Assembly: GCA_005765155.1 (NCBI GenBank)
Contig: VCCP01000001.1
Span: forward strand, 2,108,001 to 2,172,000
DNA: 64,000 nucleotides
Source of the DNA: Zelopaecilomyces penicillatus
Taxonomy: Eukaryota > Ascomycota > Sordariomycetes > Hypocreales > Pseudodiploosporaceae
Direction of reading: 5' to 3'
Below, piece after piece: positions 1-11,649 of this stretch (position 1 is its first letter; each line of letters starts with the position of its first letter). The notes under the pieces were generated by a model. That model made no database searches, was not told the origin of the DNA, and was given only the letters and a program-made list of their open reading frames with translations. The position numbers and the translations under genes are program-made.

Positions 1-1157
1 TTGGCCAAGGAGGAGGGACCCTATTCGACATTCAAAGGTTCGCCAGCATCAGAGGGCATTCTGCAGTTTGACATGTGGAATGTCAAACCCTCCGATCTGT
101 GGGAGTGGGAAAGCCTAAAGGAGCAAATCAAAGAGCATGGTCTCCGAAACAGCCTGCTGCTAGCCCCTATGCCCACCGCCAGTACATCCCAGATTCTAGG
201 TAACAACGAGTGCTTCGAGCCATACACATCCAACATCTACCAGAGACGAGTGTTGGCTGGTGAATTTCAGGTCGTCAATCCCTGGCTCCTGAAGGATCTC
301 GTCGATAGCGGCCTCTGGTCTGATGCCATGAAGAATCGTATCATTGCGGATAATGGATCCATTCAGAATATTCCCAACATCCCTGCTGATCTCAAGGCTC
401 TCTACAAGACTGTGTGGGAAATATCTCAGCGCCATGTTGTTCAGATGTCTGCTGATCGCGGCGCCTTCATTGATCAGTCTCAATCTCTCAACATTCACAT
501 GAAGGACCCAACGATGGGCAAAATCACTAGCATGCACTTTACCGGTTGGAAGCTTGGCTTGAAGACAGGAATGTACTATCTCCGTACTCAGGCTGCCGCT
601 GCCCCTATTCAGTTCACTGTTGATCAAGAGGCTCTGAAGGTTACGGATGCAAATGTCAGCAAGGATCGCATCTTGAAGAAACGAGCGCCTCCTGCTGGAT
701 CTGGCTACGCCTCTTCACCGTCTGCTGTGTCTCGTACGAGCTACACTGGGCGAGATGAAGCATCAAACAACACCTACACCTCCATCAACGCACCAACCCC
801 AACTGTCACACCCCCGCCTGCGTTGAACACAGAAGTCCGTCCTCGTCCAGTAGCTTCACCCAACAAAGTTCCAATCATGAAAGCCGATGTGGATGAAGGG
901 GGCAGCCCCAAGGTCCTTCCTACCGAGCCATCGGAGAAGGTCAAGGAGGAGGAGTTGGCCGATCCTGCTACCAAGGGGAAAACGGATCAAAGTGAAGATA
1001 AAGATGAAGATAGTGAGGAGAGAGAAAGGGACATTTACTCTGATGCCGTTCTCGCTTGTAAGTTATCTGACATTGTTTGCACGAGAGCGACTATATGCTA
1101 ACGAGATGCATAGGCAGCATTGAGAACCCTGAGTCCTGCGTCATGTGCAGCGGCTAA
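1..1157 (+). CDS. RNR1: Ribonucleoside-diphosphate reductase large subunit, C-terminal part (5' truncated by window edge)
   Basis: This is the C-terminal 366 residues of the class I ribonucleotide reductase large chain, which reduces ribonucleotides to deoxyribonucleotides in the cytosol. The fragment contains the conserved stretch LLLAPMPTAS (about residues 53-61) and the loop NECFEPYTSNIYQRR (69-83). It also has the radical-transfer tyrosine pair in KTGMYYLRT (Y192-Y193 of the fragment). A disordered, Pro/Ser- then Glu/Lys-rich linker follows (about 219-350). Exon 1 of the visible part ends at 1057 and a 56-nt intron runs 1058-1113, with donor GTAAGT, branch GCTAAC and acceptor TAG. The last exon, 1114-1157, encodes the swinging tail ending CVMCSG, whose Cys pair re-reduces the active site. 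Without splicing, the frame would end at 1101 and lack this tail. The true start lies upstream of the window. The linker looks long for the family, but this was not measured against homologues. Confidence 0.97.
1058..1113 (+). other. Intron splitting the RNR1 tail
   Basis: Donor GTAAGT at 1058, branch-like GCTAAC around 1097 and acceptor ATAG ending at 1113. Joining T1057 to GC1114 rebuilds the first cysteine codon of the terminal CSIENPESCVMCSG segment, which matches the family consensus for the end of the protein. It is a phase 1 intron. Confidence 0.95.
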
Positions 1158-4100
1158 GCATAAGTTGTTGAGCCATAACGGAAACCACTATGATGGTCTG
1201 ATTGATGAGATGAAAAGCACCCATTAGTAATGGGCGAAGCACAATGGGAAAACGATAGTAGGACATGGACATCTATGGAATGAATGACTTGAACTTGATT
1301 AATGAAGCATGAAGCTGATCACAAAATGGATCAACTCCATGTACTCCACAAGGTACTGTATGGTCACTGTACTCTTTCGCTGGTTGAAAGATATCTGCTC
1401 TGTTTTGTTATTGGTTTTGCATAGATAGTTACTGTAGAAGAAGCCTTGGCGAGCCTATGGAAAAGGGCTGTAAGTTGGGAATAGTGCCGCTGCGTACGTT
1501 ATGTATTCCAATCAAGTTATCCCCAATTATTGATCATGTGATGGAGTTATCATCAAGACATCGAGTTCCGAAGAAATTAACTTCAAGATCTAACAAACCC
1601 CTGGCAACGAGACATCTAGTTGATCCGATTATTTTCTGGTCAGGCGGGTGGCACACAGCCAGGGGCTATGTGCTTTGGTGCCACTTGGGAAATGAGGACT
1701 GTCTTAGCACACCCACTGATTAGCGACGCGCTTTGCGCTAGGAAGTGACACCAGCAAGGATGGCTCATCTACAATGCACGATTTCAATTAAAGATGAGGG
1801 GCACACAGTCAGGAATAGTGGGGTGTGATTGTCTAAAGACGAATGGACGGACAGGCCAGAAAACAAAAGAAACCAAAAAGAGAAGAGGGCCCGTGGGAGA
1901 AAGTTTGTGCTGCCGTGTGTGCCTTCGTCGTGGGCGCACAGTTGAGATGAGAACGGGCCTGGATCACCACAAGAAGCCATCCAATGCAACCCCTGAAATC
2001 AGGGAGAGCTGGTGAGACTATGCTATTAACTAGCAGAAAGGTTTGCTTGGTGGTGGCTTCATCAAGATGCAGGGCAGTTGGTTGTACATGAAAAACGGGG
2101 AAGCGCGTGCGCGCGACCATGGTAAACATTGCGATAAGTGACCTGAACATTTAACTGTTGAACGCAATCCAGATGGAATTTAATTACAACGCGTCATTAT
2201 GAACAACCCATTGCCGAAGAGAGCGCGGGGTAGGATGTGCTGTCGAACGGAGATTTCGTCTCTCAAGTGCCGGTATTGTTGACTGTCCCTGGCCCAGTCA
2301 TGGAGGGCCATCTCATTTCAATACCACCAGCTTCCACTTCCTATCCTTGAAGCGGCGCTTGGGTTAGGATCCAGTTATCAGCTTCTTCAAAATTGGGATT
2401 ACTTTATTTGGGGCACAGACAATCATGAGCCCTTGTCTCGGGTGTGGGTTGCAAGGAAGTGTGGTCCGTGAGTGATATCCTAGGAGTGACACCTCCCGTA
2501 GCTAGCCACTGCCAGTCAACCAGCCAGTCTCCTGCGGGATAGCTAGATGACAAGCATATGTCCCAACAGGCACCCGTGTGAACCGTGTGACTGATGCGAC
2601 GTAGCACCTGGCATACATAGCAAATTATTCATCCTGGGTTATAGCTAGAATAAAGTGATCCGCTGATTAGAGCTGAGCGGATTTGTACTGTATGAGTGGA
2701 ATCGGCGAGTGCCACAGACTTGTTATAACGGCATTGGTCCTGTGAGGAACCATCTAGTCTTCCCTGGCCGCTATGTGTAGAACCCTAAGTAACTCATTTC
2801 TTGCATACAGACAACAGGCATCTCGTCCCGCGGACCTATGCGGACTGAGCCAATACACTAATAGTTACCCTCATTCATGGTTGGGTCCTTTTGCCATAGT
2901 TTGAGCGTTCGCCAGTAGTGACCTACGAATCCGTCCTAATGAAAAGCACCCAAAAGGCGGAAGGAAGACGACAGAAAAGAATTGTGCATGGCACCAATGG
3001 TCTATGGTTGCCTACGTCCCTGGTAACCTGGCAACTGCCACTGGCAAGGCCGAGGATGGTCCAGCTGGACAGGGTTCCGTAGTAGGGCCCATCAACCTTG
3101 GCTCAAAAAAGCCATTTCCACTTAGCTTGAAGAATTCATCCAAGTAATGATACCTGCCTGTGACAGTGCTGTAGATATGCTGGGGAGCAAACGGAGGGGG
3201 AAGTTAAAGACGTTTTGTTACCGGTAAAACGAAACACCGTCAGCGCAATCAAGACGAAGATCGTATGGACGTCCAGGTATTAGTACCGACGAGGAAATTG
3301 TGAATGCAGGACCTCAAATCCGCCCCAACCTGCGCGATGATGCTGCAACACAGCTGCACTTTGCCGTGGTGGGGTGAGGTGGCACAACCCCATCCCCCAA
3401 GCAAGGTCAGGCCAAGGAGGAGCTACATAAAATACGCTAGTTGAATTGGCCAATGGAATGATTGCTGTGGTGCCACCAACCCATGGATCTTGATTGGAGA
3501 TGGCGGAATGCGGAACTAGACGACGAGATGGTTGTCGGTGTGGGTCACAATATGGCTGCCGCTCCTGAACTGCCCATGAAAACTTGAACTGGGTTTGGCT
3601 GAGCATTCATCAACAACAAACCAGCCCACGACAGCGATGACGAGGCGTTGGATAGATGACGGTGCCGTCTTGTCGCTGGACCCATACGTTACGCTTTAGA
3701 CTGGCAGAAACTCTCATTTCTGAGATCTTCAGCAAGCTTTGAAGCATACCCGAGATGCGAAATGTCGTCAAGCGCCAAGACGTTTCTGGCGGATAAGTCG
3801 CTTGCGATCTGCTTTTGGATTGCAGGGCATGCCGATCGCATACAAACTCGCAGGTGCAGTTTCTCCAAATGGCCAGCGCATGGACACCAACAGCGCAAGG
3901 GAGACTTGGCTATGATGAGGATGTTGGCGCCATTACATATCCGTCCATGGCCAGGCTTCAAAAGGTAGTCAACCAGCCTTTTCATGGCTTGGCATCCCTA
4001 CACTGGCCGTTGCCCCGGCCAACTTTGGCATGTCTCGCTTGATGTTCCGTCATCAACGCACTGGGCCTGTATTGCCCTCGTCATCGTCTGGTGGCGATAT

Positions 4101-5802
4101 CTCTCAACGCAGCTTTCCGATGTTACTGTGGCCCACATCGAACAGCAACTACACCTAGATGTTCCAATCGTGGCTTATCCTAAGAGCTGCGGACCATCGG
4201 TGCCGCTCCGTCCTTGTGTGCATCATGTTTGTGCTGGAACTGGCCGTGTCTGACCTCATTATGGCCCGCTAGAATTCCTCGTCACAAAACCTTGCCATCG
4301 GATGGATCCGGCCAGGTAGCCTTGTTGATCTTCGTACTTGGCTGTTTACATTGACTGTGAGGCAGAGTAAGATACTACAACCACGTCAACAATCATTCGG
4401 CAAGGTATTGATGGGGAACGGGGCACAGCACCTGCCGACATTTTACTTAGAAATACGGAGTATTGCGTACTAGATAAGTACGTACCCTAGGTACCTGCTT
4501 GCGATGGTGGCTATAGCTGGCCATCAGTGCTCATCACCTCTCCAAATTGATCAACAACAGAGCCTACCTTAGTAAGTAGATGTGCATATCAATTGCCGAA
4601 TACCCAGGGCTCCCTCCCCAGCCCAGGAGCGGTGATGTAATGGAAACTTTGTCTGAGAGACCAGCTGGCGCCGGCGCCACAAGCGGATCGTGATAGCGTG
4701 GTTGCTTGGCCGCTTGGCCAGGTACCTGGCCGCTAAGTCGCAAGGAAGCAATAACACAGGGGCCTGCACCTACAGATAGCCTAGCTCACAAGAAAGACGG
4801 GATTCGTCCACGGCACTCCAGGCTAACGAACCCCTGGTCGGCTGCACGTCCGTAGTAGTGGCACGAACGCTTGTGCGCATCCATCATGGCCAGGTCCCGT
4901 CGACTCTCCCGAAATTATCACGGTACTGGGTGATACCTTGGCAACGAAGCTGGGACAGGCCTGGAAGCTGCCGGCTCTGAGTACAGGTGGGTAATTGCGA
5001 GAATTGGAATGATGAGGGGGGGAAGCTTCTTGGTCTGCTAGAGGTACCCCCAACAACTGGCTGCCAGCTGCAGTTGCAACATCGAGCAGTAGCTCACAGT
5101 CCTTTGCAGCTTCCTGACTCTCATCATAAAGGTCTCGCCCGACCGCCCACCCACCACCAGCCGGCCGTTATTTACCTCCTCCTTCTGCCACTTTTTCGAT
5201 CTCTGTTTCTTCACCTCTCCCTCTACACCTCCAAAACAAAACCAAGAAGCTCAATCTCTCGCCCTTCCACTACCAGATCCTTCTTCGGTCTCCCCCACGT
5301 CTACATCTCCATGTGAGTTAGCCTTAAGTTTCAGTTTGCCCTTCACCCTAGGTCTCAATACCTCCGTTCACTGGGATTGCCGTGTCAGATCCCTGGCATC
5401 AACGCGGAGAACTGGCTTCGGTAATGCTCCTCAGCTGTCTGGCGAGAGCAGTGACTATCTCCTCTCCATGTTATCTTCACCTAGCCCTAGACTCTGGGGG
5501 TTTTAGACACTTGGCTCTACCTGACACAGGTGTCTTGTTGCCTTGGTCTCGTTGAATGGTTGCTGGTCTACCTTGTTTACCACGGTGTTGCTATGCTGCT
5601 TGATTGCTCTCAGCAAGCATAAATGCGCTCCAATGCCATCCAAAACCATTCTTCATCAATTCATCCAACTCCAACATTTCAACAGCACACTCTTTTACAG
5701 TCACTCCTTTCTCACCTAAAAGCTGCCTTCTGATCTAAAGATCAATCTTTGCTAACAATCTCTTTCAATAAAGTCAGAAACATCCTTCACAAATCCGTCA
5801 AA
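1158..5802. other. Intergenic region between RNR1 and the CFEM gene
   Basis: About 4.6 kb without a reading frame I can support. Short overlapping frames exist on both strands around 3.7-4.3 kb, but none shows a family motif. A word pair built on CCTAGGTAC and TACGGAGTA lies at 4454-4497. The stretch 5150-5300 is strongly pyrimidine-rich, followed by a GTGAGT at 5312. This part probably belongs to the promoter or leader of the downstream CFEM gene. Confidence 0.5.
5633..5719 (+). promoter_or_regulatory. Candidate upstream ORF in the CFEM gene leader
   Basis: An ATG at 5633 opens a 28-codon frame closed by TAA at 5717-5719, 83 nt before the CFEM start. It lies just downstream of an AT-rich GCATAAATGC element (5618-5627) and within CA/CT-rich sequence of the kind found in fungal 5' leaders. 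Whether it is transcribed depends on the real start site, which the sequence does not show. A branch-like GCTAAC near 5751 followed by AG at 5775-5776 also allows a leader intron. Confidence 0.3.
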
Positions 5803-6888
5803 ATGAAGTCTGTCCTTGCCATGAGCGTCCTCGTTGCGGCTGCTGCCGCACAGGATCTTGCTGCTTGCGCTGTAAGTTGAAAAAATGCAAAGCCGATGTG
5901 CAATGTTGAACCGTCAATTAATAATGTATTTTAGCAAACCTGCCTAAACAATATGAACAGCGCTGCCAAGGCACAAGAGCTTGGCTGCAAGCAGGCCGAC
6001 ATGAAGTGCCTCTGCGCCAACCAGAACTACATGTACGGCATTCGTGACTGCTCGACCGCTGTCTGTGGTGGTGAGGAGGCCAAGAAGGCCATTGAGTACG
6101 GCATCAGCATCTGCGGCGGTGCTGGTGTTCACATCACTACTGGTGCCGATGGTAGTGCTACTGTAAGTGCAATCTGTGCGGTCACTCGCCTTGTCCATGC
6201 TAATATCTTGAATAGAAGACTGGTGAGGATGGCAACGGCGGCAACGGCGGATCTGTATGTACACATGCCCCCATAGACGTCGACCAAAGCTAACAGTATC
6301 TGCAGGTGTCCACCCTCTATACCACGTTCACTTCCGATGGCAAGGCTGTTACTTCCGCCATCGCTACTACCACTCTTGGAGGCTCGGGTGGTGATGACGA
6401 CAACAACTCAGGCAGTGTGTCCAAGTTCACCAGTGTTATCACTGGCACTGACGGCAAAGTCGTCATCACGACTGGCGAGGTCACCCTGACTGACGCTACT
6501 GGATCTGGTTCCGCCACTGCTACTGCCACCGAATCCGGTGCCACCAGCGGCGCCATGGTCACCACTGTTACCTCCGGTGGTACCGCTATTATCAAGACCC
6601 TGACCACCATGACTAGTGTCGCCAGCGGTTCTGAGACTGGGACTGCTACCGGTACTGGCTCCAACACCGATGATTCTGGTTCTGCCACAGGCTCTGCCAC
6701 CGGTTCCGGCTCTGAGACTGATGGATCCGGCGCTGCCACCAGCACCAGCTCTGATGATGCTGTATGTTACTCTGTCCCCGAAGCTGTCTGCAATGGAATA
6801 ACTAACCTGCTTCTAGGGTATCCCCCAGATGACCGCCGCCCCTGTCGGCGTCTTGGCTGCCGCTGGTCTCGCCATCTTGTTGCTGTAA
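5803..6888 (+). CDS. GPI-anchored CFEM-domain cell-surface protein
   Basis: Predicted 287-residue secreted protein from five exons: 5803-5871, 5935-6162, 6216-6254, 6306-6761 and 6817-6888. All junctions are GT-AG and fall between codons. An Ala-rich signal peptide covers about residues 1-17. The CFEM domain (about 20-95) has eight cysteines in the family pattern, including the GCKQADMKCLC core. The Asp three residues before the paired cysteines corresponds to the haem-iron ligand known in Candida CFEM proteins. A Ser/Thr/Gly-rich stalk follows (about 100-260), likely O-glycosylated. The C-terminus is a short hydrophobic tail ending AILLL, the usual shape of a GPI-attachment signal. CFEM proteins act in the cell wall in adhesion, haem uptake or host interaction; which of these applies here cannot be told. 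The small third exon (39 nt) encodes a Gly/Asn spacer. Confidence 0.92.
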
Positions 6889-7641
6889 ACGGATATAAAT
6901 GAGGACGTCCTTATGATGAGCATTGCACATGGTTGATAATACCCCGCCTTTTGTCTTTTTGTTAATTCTTGAACTATTTGAGCATCATTTCCTCGGTGCC
7001 GGATTGGCACCAGTGATCTTTTGTGACACAGGGGACTGACGCAACATCTGGCTTATCTCTCTCCTTCTACTGGGTCATGGAAATACAACCACAAGAGAAT
7101 TTTGAACTTGTTTTTGCAACGTATTGGTGGAAAATATGGACAGGAAGACTCCGACATGGGGACACGTCATGATGCAGCCGGGTACCATCGCTGCTAATAA
7201 AGTTACTGGAGTGACTGTCACGCATTTGAGAGATGATTTGATACCCTGGTCTGACTTGCTTGTGGCTCTCATTTAGCAAAACCTAATGAATAATTTTTGG
7301 CACTATACATGATATTTGCTGTATTTTGGGACTTGTGGTTGTAATTGTGTTCAGCTGTGTGATCACGTAAACCACATGTGAATTGTCAAGGGGTTTGTGA
7401 AGATTTTTAATGTTTTCGATTCAGAGGGAGATTATTATTGACCCCTAATACTAACGATGACTTGACGTTTGTCAACACATGTGTAGGTGTTTAGGGTAAC
7501 AGTATCAGTTTGTTCAATAAATGCTTTCATATGTGTCTATTTGTAATCACGATAATTGACTATTTCATACATGCCTCAACTAACGCCAGACCGCTACCCA
7601 ATCCAACGCCACAATTCGCAATTTGCACTATACTTCTGATC
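6889..7641. other. Convergent intergenic region between CFEM and pirin genes
   Basis: About 750 nt between two convergent stop codons. It is AT-richer than its surroundings and has no supported coding frame. It presumably holds the two 3' untranslated regions and poly(A) sites. Confidence 0.6.
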
Positions 7642-8737
7642 TTATCCACGAATCATGGACTTACCAATCTCGCTTTTCCAGCCCTCTGCGCGTTCGAAGC
7701 CATTGGAAAAATTCTGGTAGTCATTCAGAGCCTGGTAGACGCCTTCCTTGGAAGTGACTACAAAAGGGCCGTATTGCACAACAGGCTGATCTAGAGGAGT
7801 GCCAGCAATGATGACTAGATTTACAGTTAGCATTGTACGTTTTCATCGCATTGTGTGTTCTTCAACAAAAATGTGCAAAGCAAGCAAGAACATACCAATT
7901 CGCGAGTCCTGGGTGGCGTCGGCATCTGCCTCGATATGGACGAAGTCTCCTTCAGCTTCGAAGACAACGTTGTGATACTTCTCAACCTTTCTGCGCTCCT
8001 CGCCCTCGCCAACCCAGGTGTTTCCATCAAGGGTGTAGGCAAAGGCGTTCCACCCTTGGGGCAGGGGCTGCGTGACTTTGGCGCCAGGCCGAAGGGTGAC
8101 ATCGAGGATCCAAACGGGTGTGTAGGCGAGGTCCTTGACGGAGTCTATGCCGTGGCTCTGGCCCGAGATGACTTTGATGGTGGCGCGGCCGCCGTCGACA
8201 TCGACGGAGGGGATCTCGGCGGCGCGAAGGTCGCGGTAGCGTGGCTCGCAGGCCTTGAGATGCTCGGGAAGGTCGACCCAGAGCTGGAGACCAACATTTG
8301 GGCCACCGTCGGCGGCTTCGACGGGCATCTCAGCGTGGACGATGCCACGGCCGGCGGTCATGAATTGGAGGTCGCCTTCGTTGAGGGTGCCACGTTGGCC
8401 GGTGAAGTCTTCGTGCTGGGCGCCACCGCTGAGGATGTATGTGATTGTTTCCTGGCCACGATGAGGGCTGTTATTTTGGTTTTCAGAGGTTAGCTTTTTA
8501 AATACTTTTTTTAATTTTTCACTTTTTCTTGATTTTAGTATGTAGGAAAGAAAAAGAAGAAAGAACTTACTGGTCAGGGAAGCCAGCGCCGACCTTGACA
8601 GAAAAGTGATCGAGCATGAGAAACGGCGAAAAGTTGCGCAGCTGCGGCGTGCCAATGGATCGTCGAACCTTGGCACCCTGGCCTTCAGACTGCTCGACGG
8701 CCAAAAAGACCTTGCGGATTGCGCGTGTCACAGACAT
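7642..8737 (-). CDS. Pirin family protein
   Basis: Three exons on the minus strand, 8737-8571, 8467-7896 and 7814-7642, encode 303 residues. This is close to the roughly 290 residues usual for the family. Pirins are nuclear or cytosolic proteins of the cupin fold that bind one iron atom. They act as quercetinases or redox-dependent transcription cofactors. The metal site is visible: HPHRGQE with H56 and H58 (the human residue numbers), and HAEMP with H100 and E102. Splicing exon 1 to exon 2 rebuilds the DHPH codons exactly. The C-terminal half carries the second cupin-like domain, including RIVIIAGTPLDQPVVQYGPF. The end, SEIGKSMIRG then stop, overlaps a GGTAAGT, so a further small 3' exon is possible. 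An ORF on the opposite strand at 7855-8493 is a shadow. Confidence 0.95.
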
Positions 8738-9934
8738 TTTTCTTTTTGTTTTTTGGTTCGGCTGTAGCTTATAGTGTTGGTGAATTGGTGAACCTGGCTA
8801 TATAAGTGGTGCGTGTGAGAAGTACGTAAAGATGCCGATGGTAATGAGAACAATGAATGGGCAATGGGAGTTGATGAGTTTGGGGGGGGAACAGAGCTGG
8901 ATGAAAGGATAGGTCACGAGGAGGTGTCTATATATACACTCGAGAGGATTACCTGTTTTGTGACTTGGGCCTTGAGTGTGTAGAATGCTTGAGAAGCTTT
9001 TGGCGGGAATCCAGGGCCGAATATCAGAGCATTATTGATAGATTGGCATGGTGTTGTAATAATAAGTCATCGCTAGAGGCTGGAATGGGGTCCCAGCGAT
9101 CGTTAATCAACAGCCGGGACCCACCATGGAATTACTAACGTTTACATCAGCCAAACAGTTCGGGCGCTATGACCACCGATTTCAAGATCAAGGCGGGGCT
9201 TCTGAGCTGCCTGCCACCTTGCTTCCCAAGCAAAGAACCCCACTTTCAAGGTTATCCCAACATGGATGCCAGAATAACGTTTCATTTTCCATCTCCCAGT
9301 ACGTCAAGACGTCTGTCACATGATTTCTAATCAGAGCTGGAATTTACCAAGTTTGACATTCAAAAGAATTATTCACCCGAAAAGCCGCGCGTGACAGAGT
9401 CAACAGATTCTGAGATGTCATAAGATTTAAAAGGAGATCTATTAATTTTCCACTGGTATTTTCGCTTTTTGCGTCATCCAAGGTCATTGCCATCAAGTCA
9501 GTGAGAACCAATGCGTCTTGCGCCACTCTCCGAATCAATCCCCCAAAATCTTTCCAAATCCATTGAAAAGATACAGCAGCCAGGTGTGAACCAAGCAATG
9601 GCTGAGGTAGAAGCTAGAGAAACAATAATAAACAAGATGAGACATAAGAAAAAGTCGCCAAAATTCATGAGCCTGGTACTCTCTCGCTCAAAGTAAAAGC
9701 CATCCAATGTTTGATCTCTCGGGGTCTCTCGCTTCTACACGTCCTGTCTTCCCACCGAAGCGATGAGATTGATATTCCCAATATAAAAAAAAACCAAAGA
9801 AGGCAAAGATAACTCAGAGGTGAGAACTACGCAGTGCAGGGAAGAGAGAGAAGGAGGGTATATGGTTTGAAACCTGGAGGATTGGCGAGGCTATGGCCAG
9901 CCACGCGCGCCCAACAGATGGAACTAAACAGCAT
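8738..9934. other. Intergenic region between pirin and perilipin genes
   Basis: Both flanking genes are on the minus strand, so this 1.2 kb holds the pirin promoter (8.74-9.1 kb) and the perilipin 3' region. Small frames at 9126-9323 and 9344-9707 show no family resemblance. Confidence 0.6.
8799..8804 (-). promoter_or_regulatory. TATA box of the pirin gene
   Basis: TATATA within CTTATATAG on the minus strand, 62-67 nt upstream of the pirin ATG. This spacing fits a short leader. It is the only TATA-like element in that interval. Confidence 0.5.
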
Positions 9935-10585
9935 TTACTGGTTGATCTTCTCATTGGAAATCTCGGTAGCCTCGGTCTTCTTGGCGTTGATGAGATTGCT
10001 GAGCCAAGTCAAGGTCTCGTTGCTGACAACAATGGCAGTGGTAACAGCGGCTTTGCCCTGGGCGACGAGGCCCTGCTGGTCAATCTTCTTGTACTCGGCA
10101 GCATAGACCTGGAAGACGTGGTCCTTGCCCTCGACGCTCTTCTGGTAAGGCAGGAGAATCAGGCCACGGGTCTCGGTGAAAAGCTCAGACGTGGGCTTCT
10201 TGATGACAGGGAAGCGCTCGTCGATGCGCTCGAGCGTCTTTTCGCCAATGGTGTCGGCCCTCTGGAAGTAGGGGGACACATAGCTGTAAGGCTTGGCGAG
10301 CCAAGGAAGAACAGGACCGGCGAGGGCCTTGTAGGCAGCGTCGCCGAGCTTGAATGAGCGCTGAGCATACTCATTGGCGGAAACGGTGTGGACGCCGTCG
10401 CTGACGATGGGGTAGCCGAGGAGGTGCTGTGAGGAGAGCTTGAGTTAGCGAACCATGCACGGTGCCATAAACATGACGACACAACGCCGGGTGGGCGATG
10501 GCGCAAGTGGCTGAGGGGTGCGTACCTGGAGGGTGAGGGACTGAGGGGTATGGGTGGTGTCTCCGTTGACTTGAGTGGCGGCCAT
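9935..10585 (-). CDS. CAP20: CAP20/MPL1-like perilipin (lipid droplet coat protein)
   Basis: Two exons, 10585-10526 and 10426-9935, encode 183 residues, the size of Colletotrichum CAP20. A 99-nt intron (donor GTACGC, acceptor CACAG) follows codon 20 and joins SLTLQ to HLLGYP. Recognisable family blocks are HLLGYPIVSDGVHTVSANEY (residues 21-40), the SYVSPYFQRADTIGEKTLER block (about 66-90) and ERFPVIKKPT. The C-terminal half is amphipathic helix (about 110-183). Perilipins coat lipid droplets and control triglyceride storage. In Metarhizium MPL1 and Colletotrichum CAP20 the protein supports appressorial turgor and virulence. The start has a good context (CACAATGG), and a CA-rich leader follows a CT-rich stretch upstream, typical of a strongly expressed fungal gene. 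Confidence 0.94.
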
Positions 10586-11532
10586 TGTGACTTGAGAGTT
10601 GTGAAGAAGCGTAGGGGTGCTTTGAGTGTTGTTGTGTATAGTTGGAAGTCGAAGGACGAGATCTTTATCTTTGTTGTTCGTGCGTAGGTGGTGGTGGTGG
10701 TGCTTGTTGATTGAAGCTCGCTGGGTGTTGGTCTGAAGATGATGGTAGGGAAAGGGATGAGAGAGAGGAAACCGAAAGGAAGAGAGGGAGGAGGCTATTC
10801 ATTTAAAAAGAGAAAAACGAAACTCTGGCACGCCACTGCGAAAGGATAAAACGTGCCGGCAAGTCTTGGCCGGGCCCGGGCCAAAAGCCTAAGAATAGGC
10901 AAGGCAAGGGAAAAAAGTGAGCAACAAGCTTCTGGGACGGACAAATGTTCAAAGGCATGTGAGGCATGTGAAAGCGGCAAGCAAGCTCCCCCAGGGCTAC
11001 CTACCTGCTTGCTGTGGCGGACCGCTCAAATCCACTGTGCCCAGTGTAGGTAGTGTGCGGTTGTACCTGTAACTACCTACTACAGTACCTAGCCCGAGCT
11101 GCTGGGACCCCCATTAGCTGGTTATCGCCCTCCGAACCGTGGCCTGTGACTCGCCCAATGATTGGGGCGGCCCTGTGCAGCAGCAGCATTTTTTTTCTTT
11201 GGGCCCCAGCAATTCAAGGGCTGGCTGGCTGTCTCTCAGCCACACCCTCTACACCCACCCACCTCCTTCCCCCACCCCTGCAAGCTTCCATAACTGCATG
11301 TCAACGCTGGCATGTGAAAGAGCCAGCAAACCACCATCTAGCTTCTCCCATCGTCTTTCCATGGCCAAAATCCATCGCCATCATATCTCTCTTCATCGTA
11401 TCGTACGGGGCACCCACTACACGCACATACATACACACCCCTTCCCTTCGCTTGGCACCGGCAGGTAGCCGCGCCCATGGAAGATGGAATGGAAGACTAC
11501 AGGCGATGAATGTATGGGGCAGCCAGATATTA

Positions 11533-11560
11533 TGCCTCTGCCTCTGCCTCTGCCTCTGCC
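11533..11560 (+). repeat. (TGCCTC)n hexanucleotide microsatellite
   Basis: Four perfect copies plus a partial one. It lies upstream of the perilipin gene in noncoding DNA. Confidence 0.9.
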
Positions 11561-11621
11561 TTTTGCCTTTGAGTGTGCAGTTTTGCCCTGATCTCTCTGA
11601 GCCAACCGCAACAGCACGCAT

Positions 11622-11649
11622 ACACACACACACACACAACACACACACA
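11622..11649 (+). repeat. (AC)n dinucleotide microsatellite
   Basis: An AC tract interrupted once by AA. Confidence 0.9.

Noticed and set aside
6317..6745. 142-codon minus-strand frame rich in Val, Pro and Glu
   Set aside because: It is the antisense of the Ser/Thr-rich stalk of the CFEM protein; repetitive sequence opens both strands.
7855..8493. 212-codon plus-strand frame
   Set aside because: It is the reverse complement of the conserved pirin exon 2, whose metal-binding motifs fix the coding strand.
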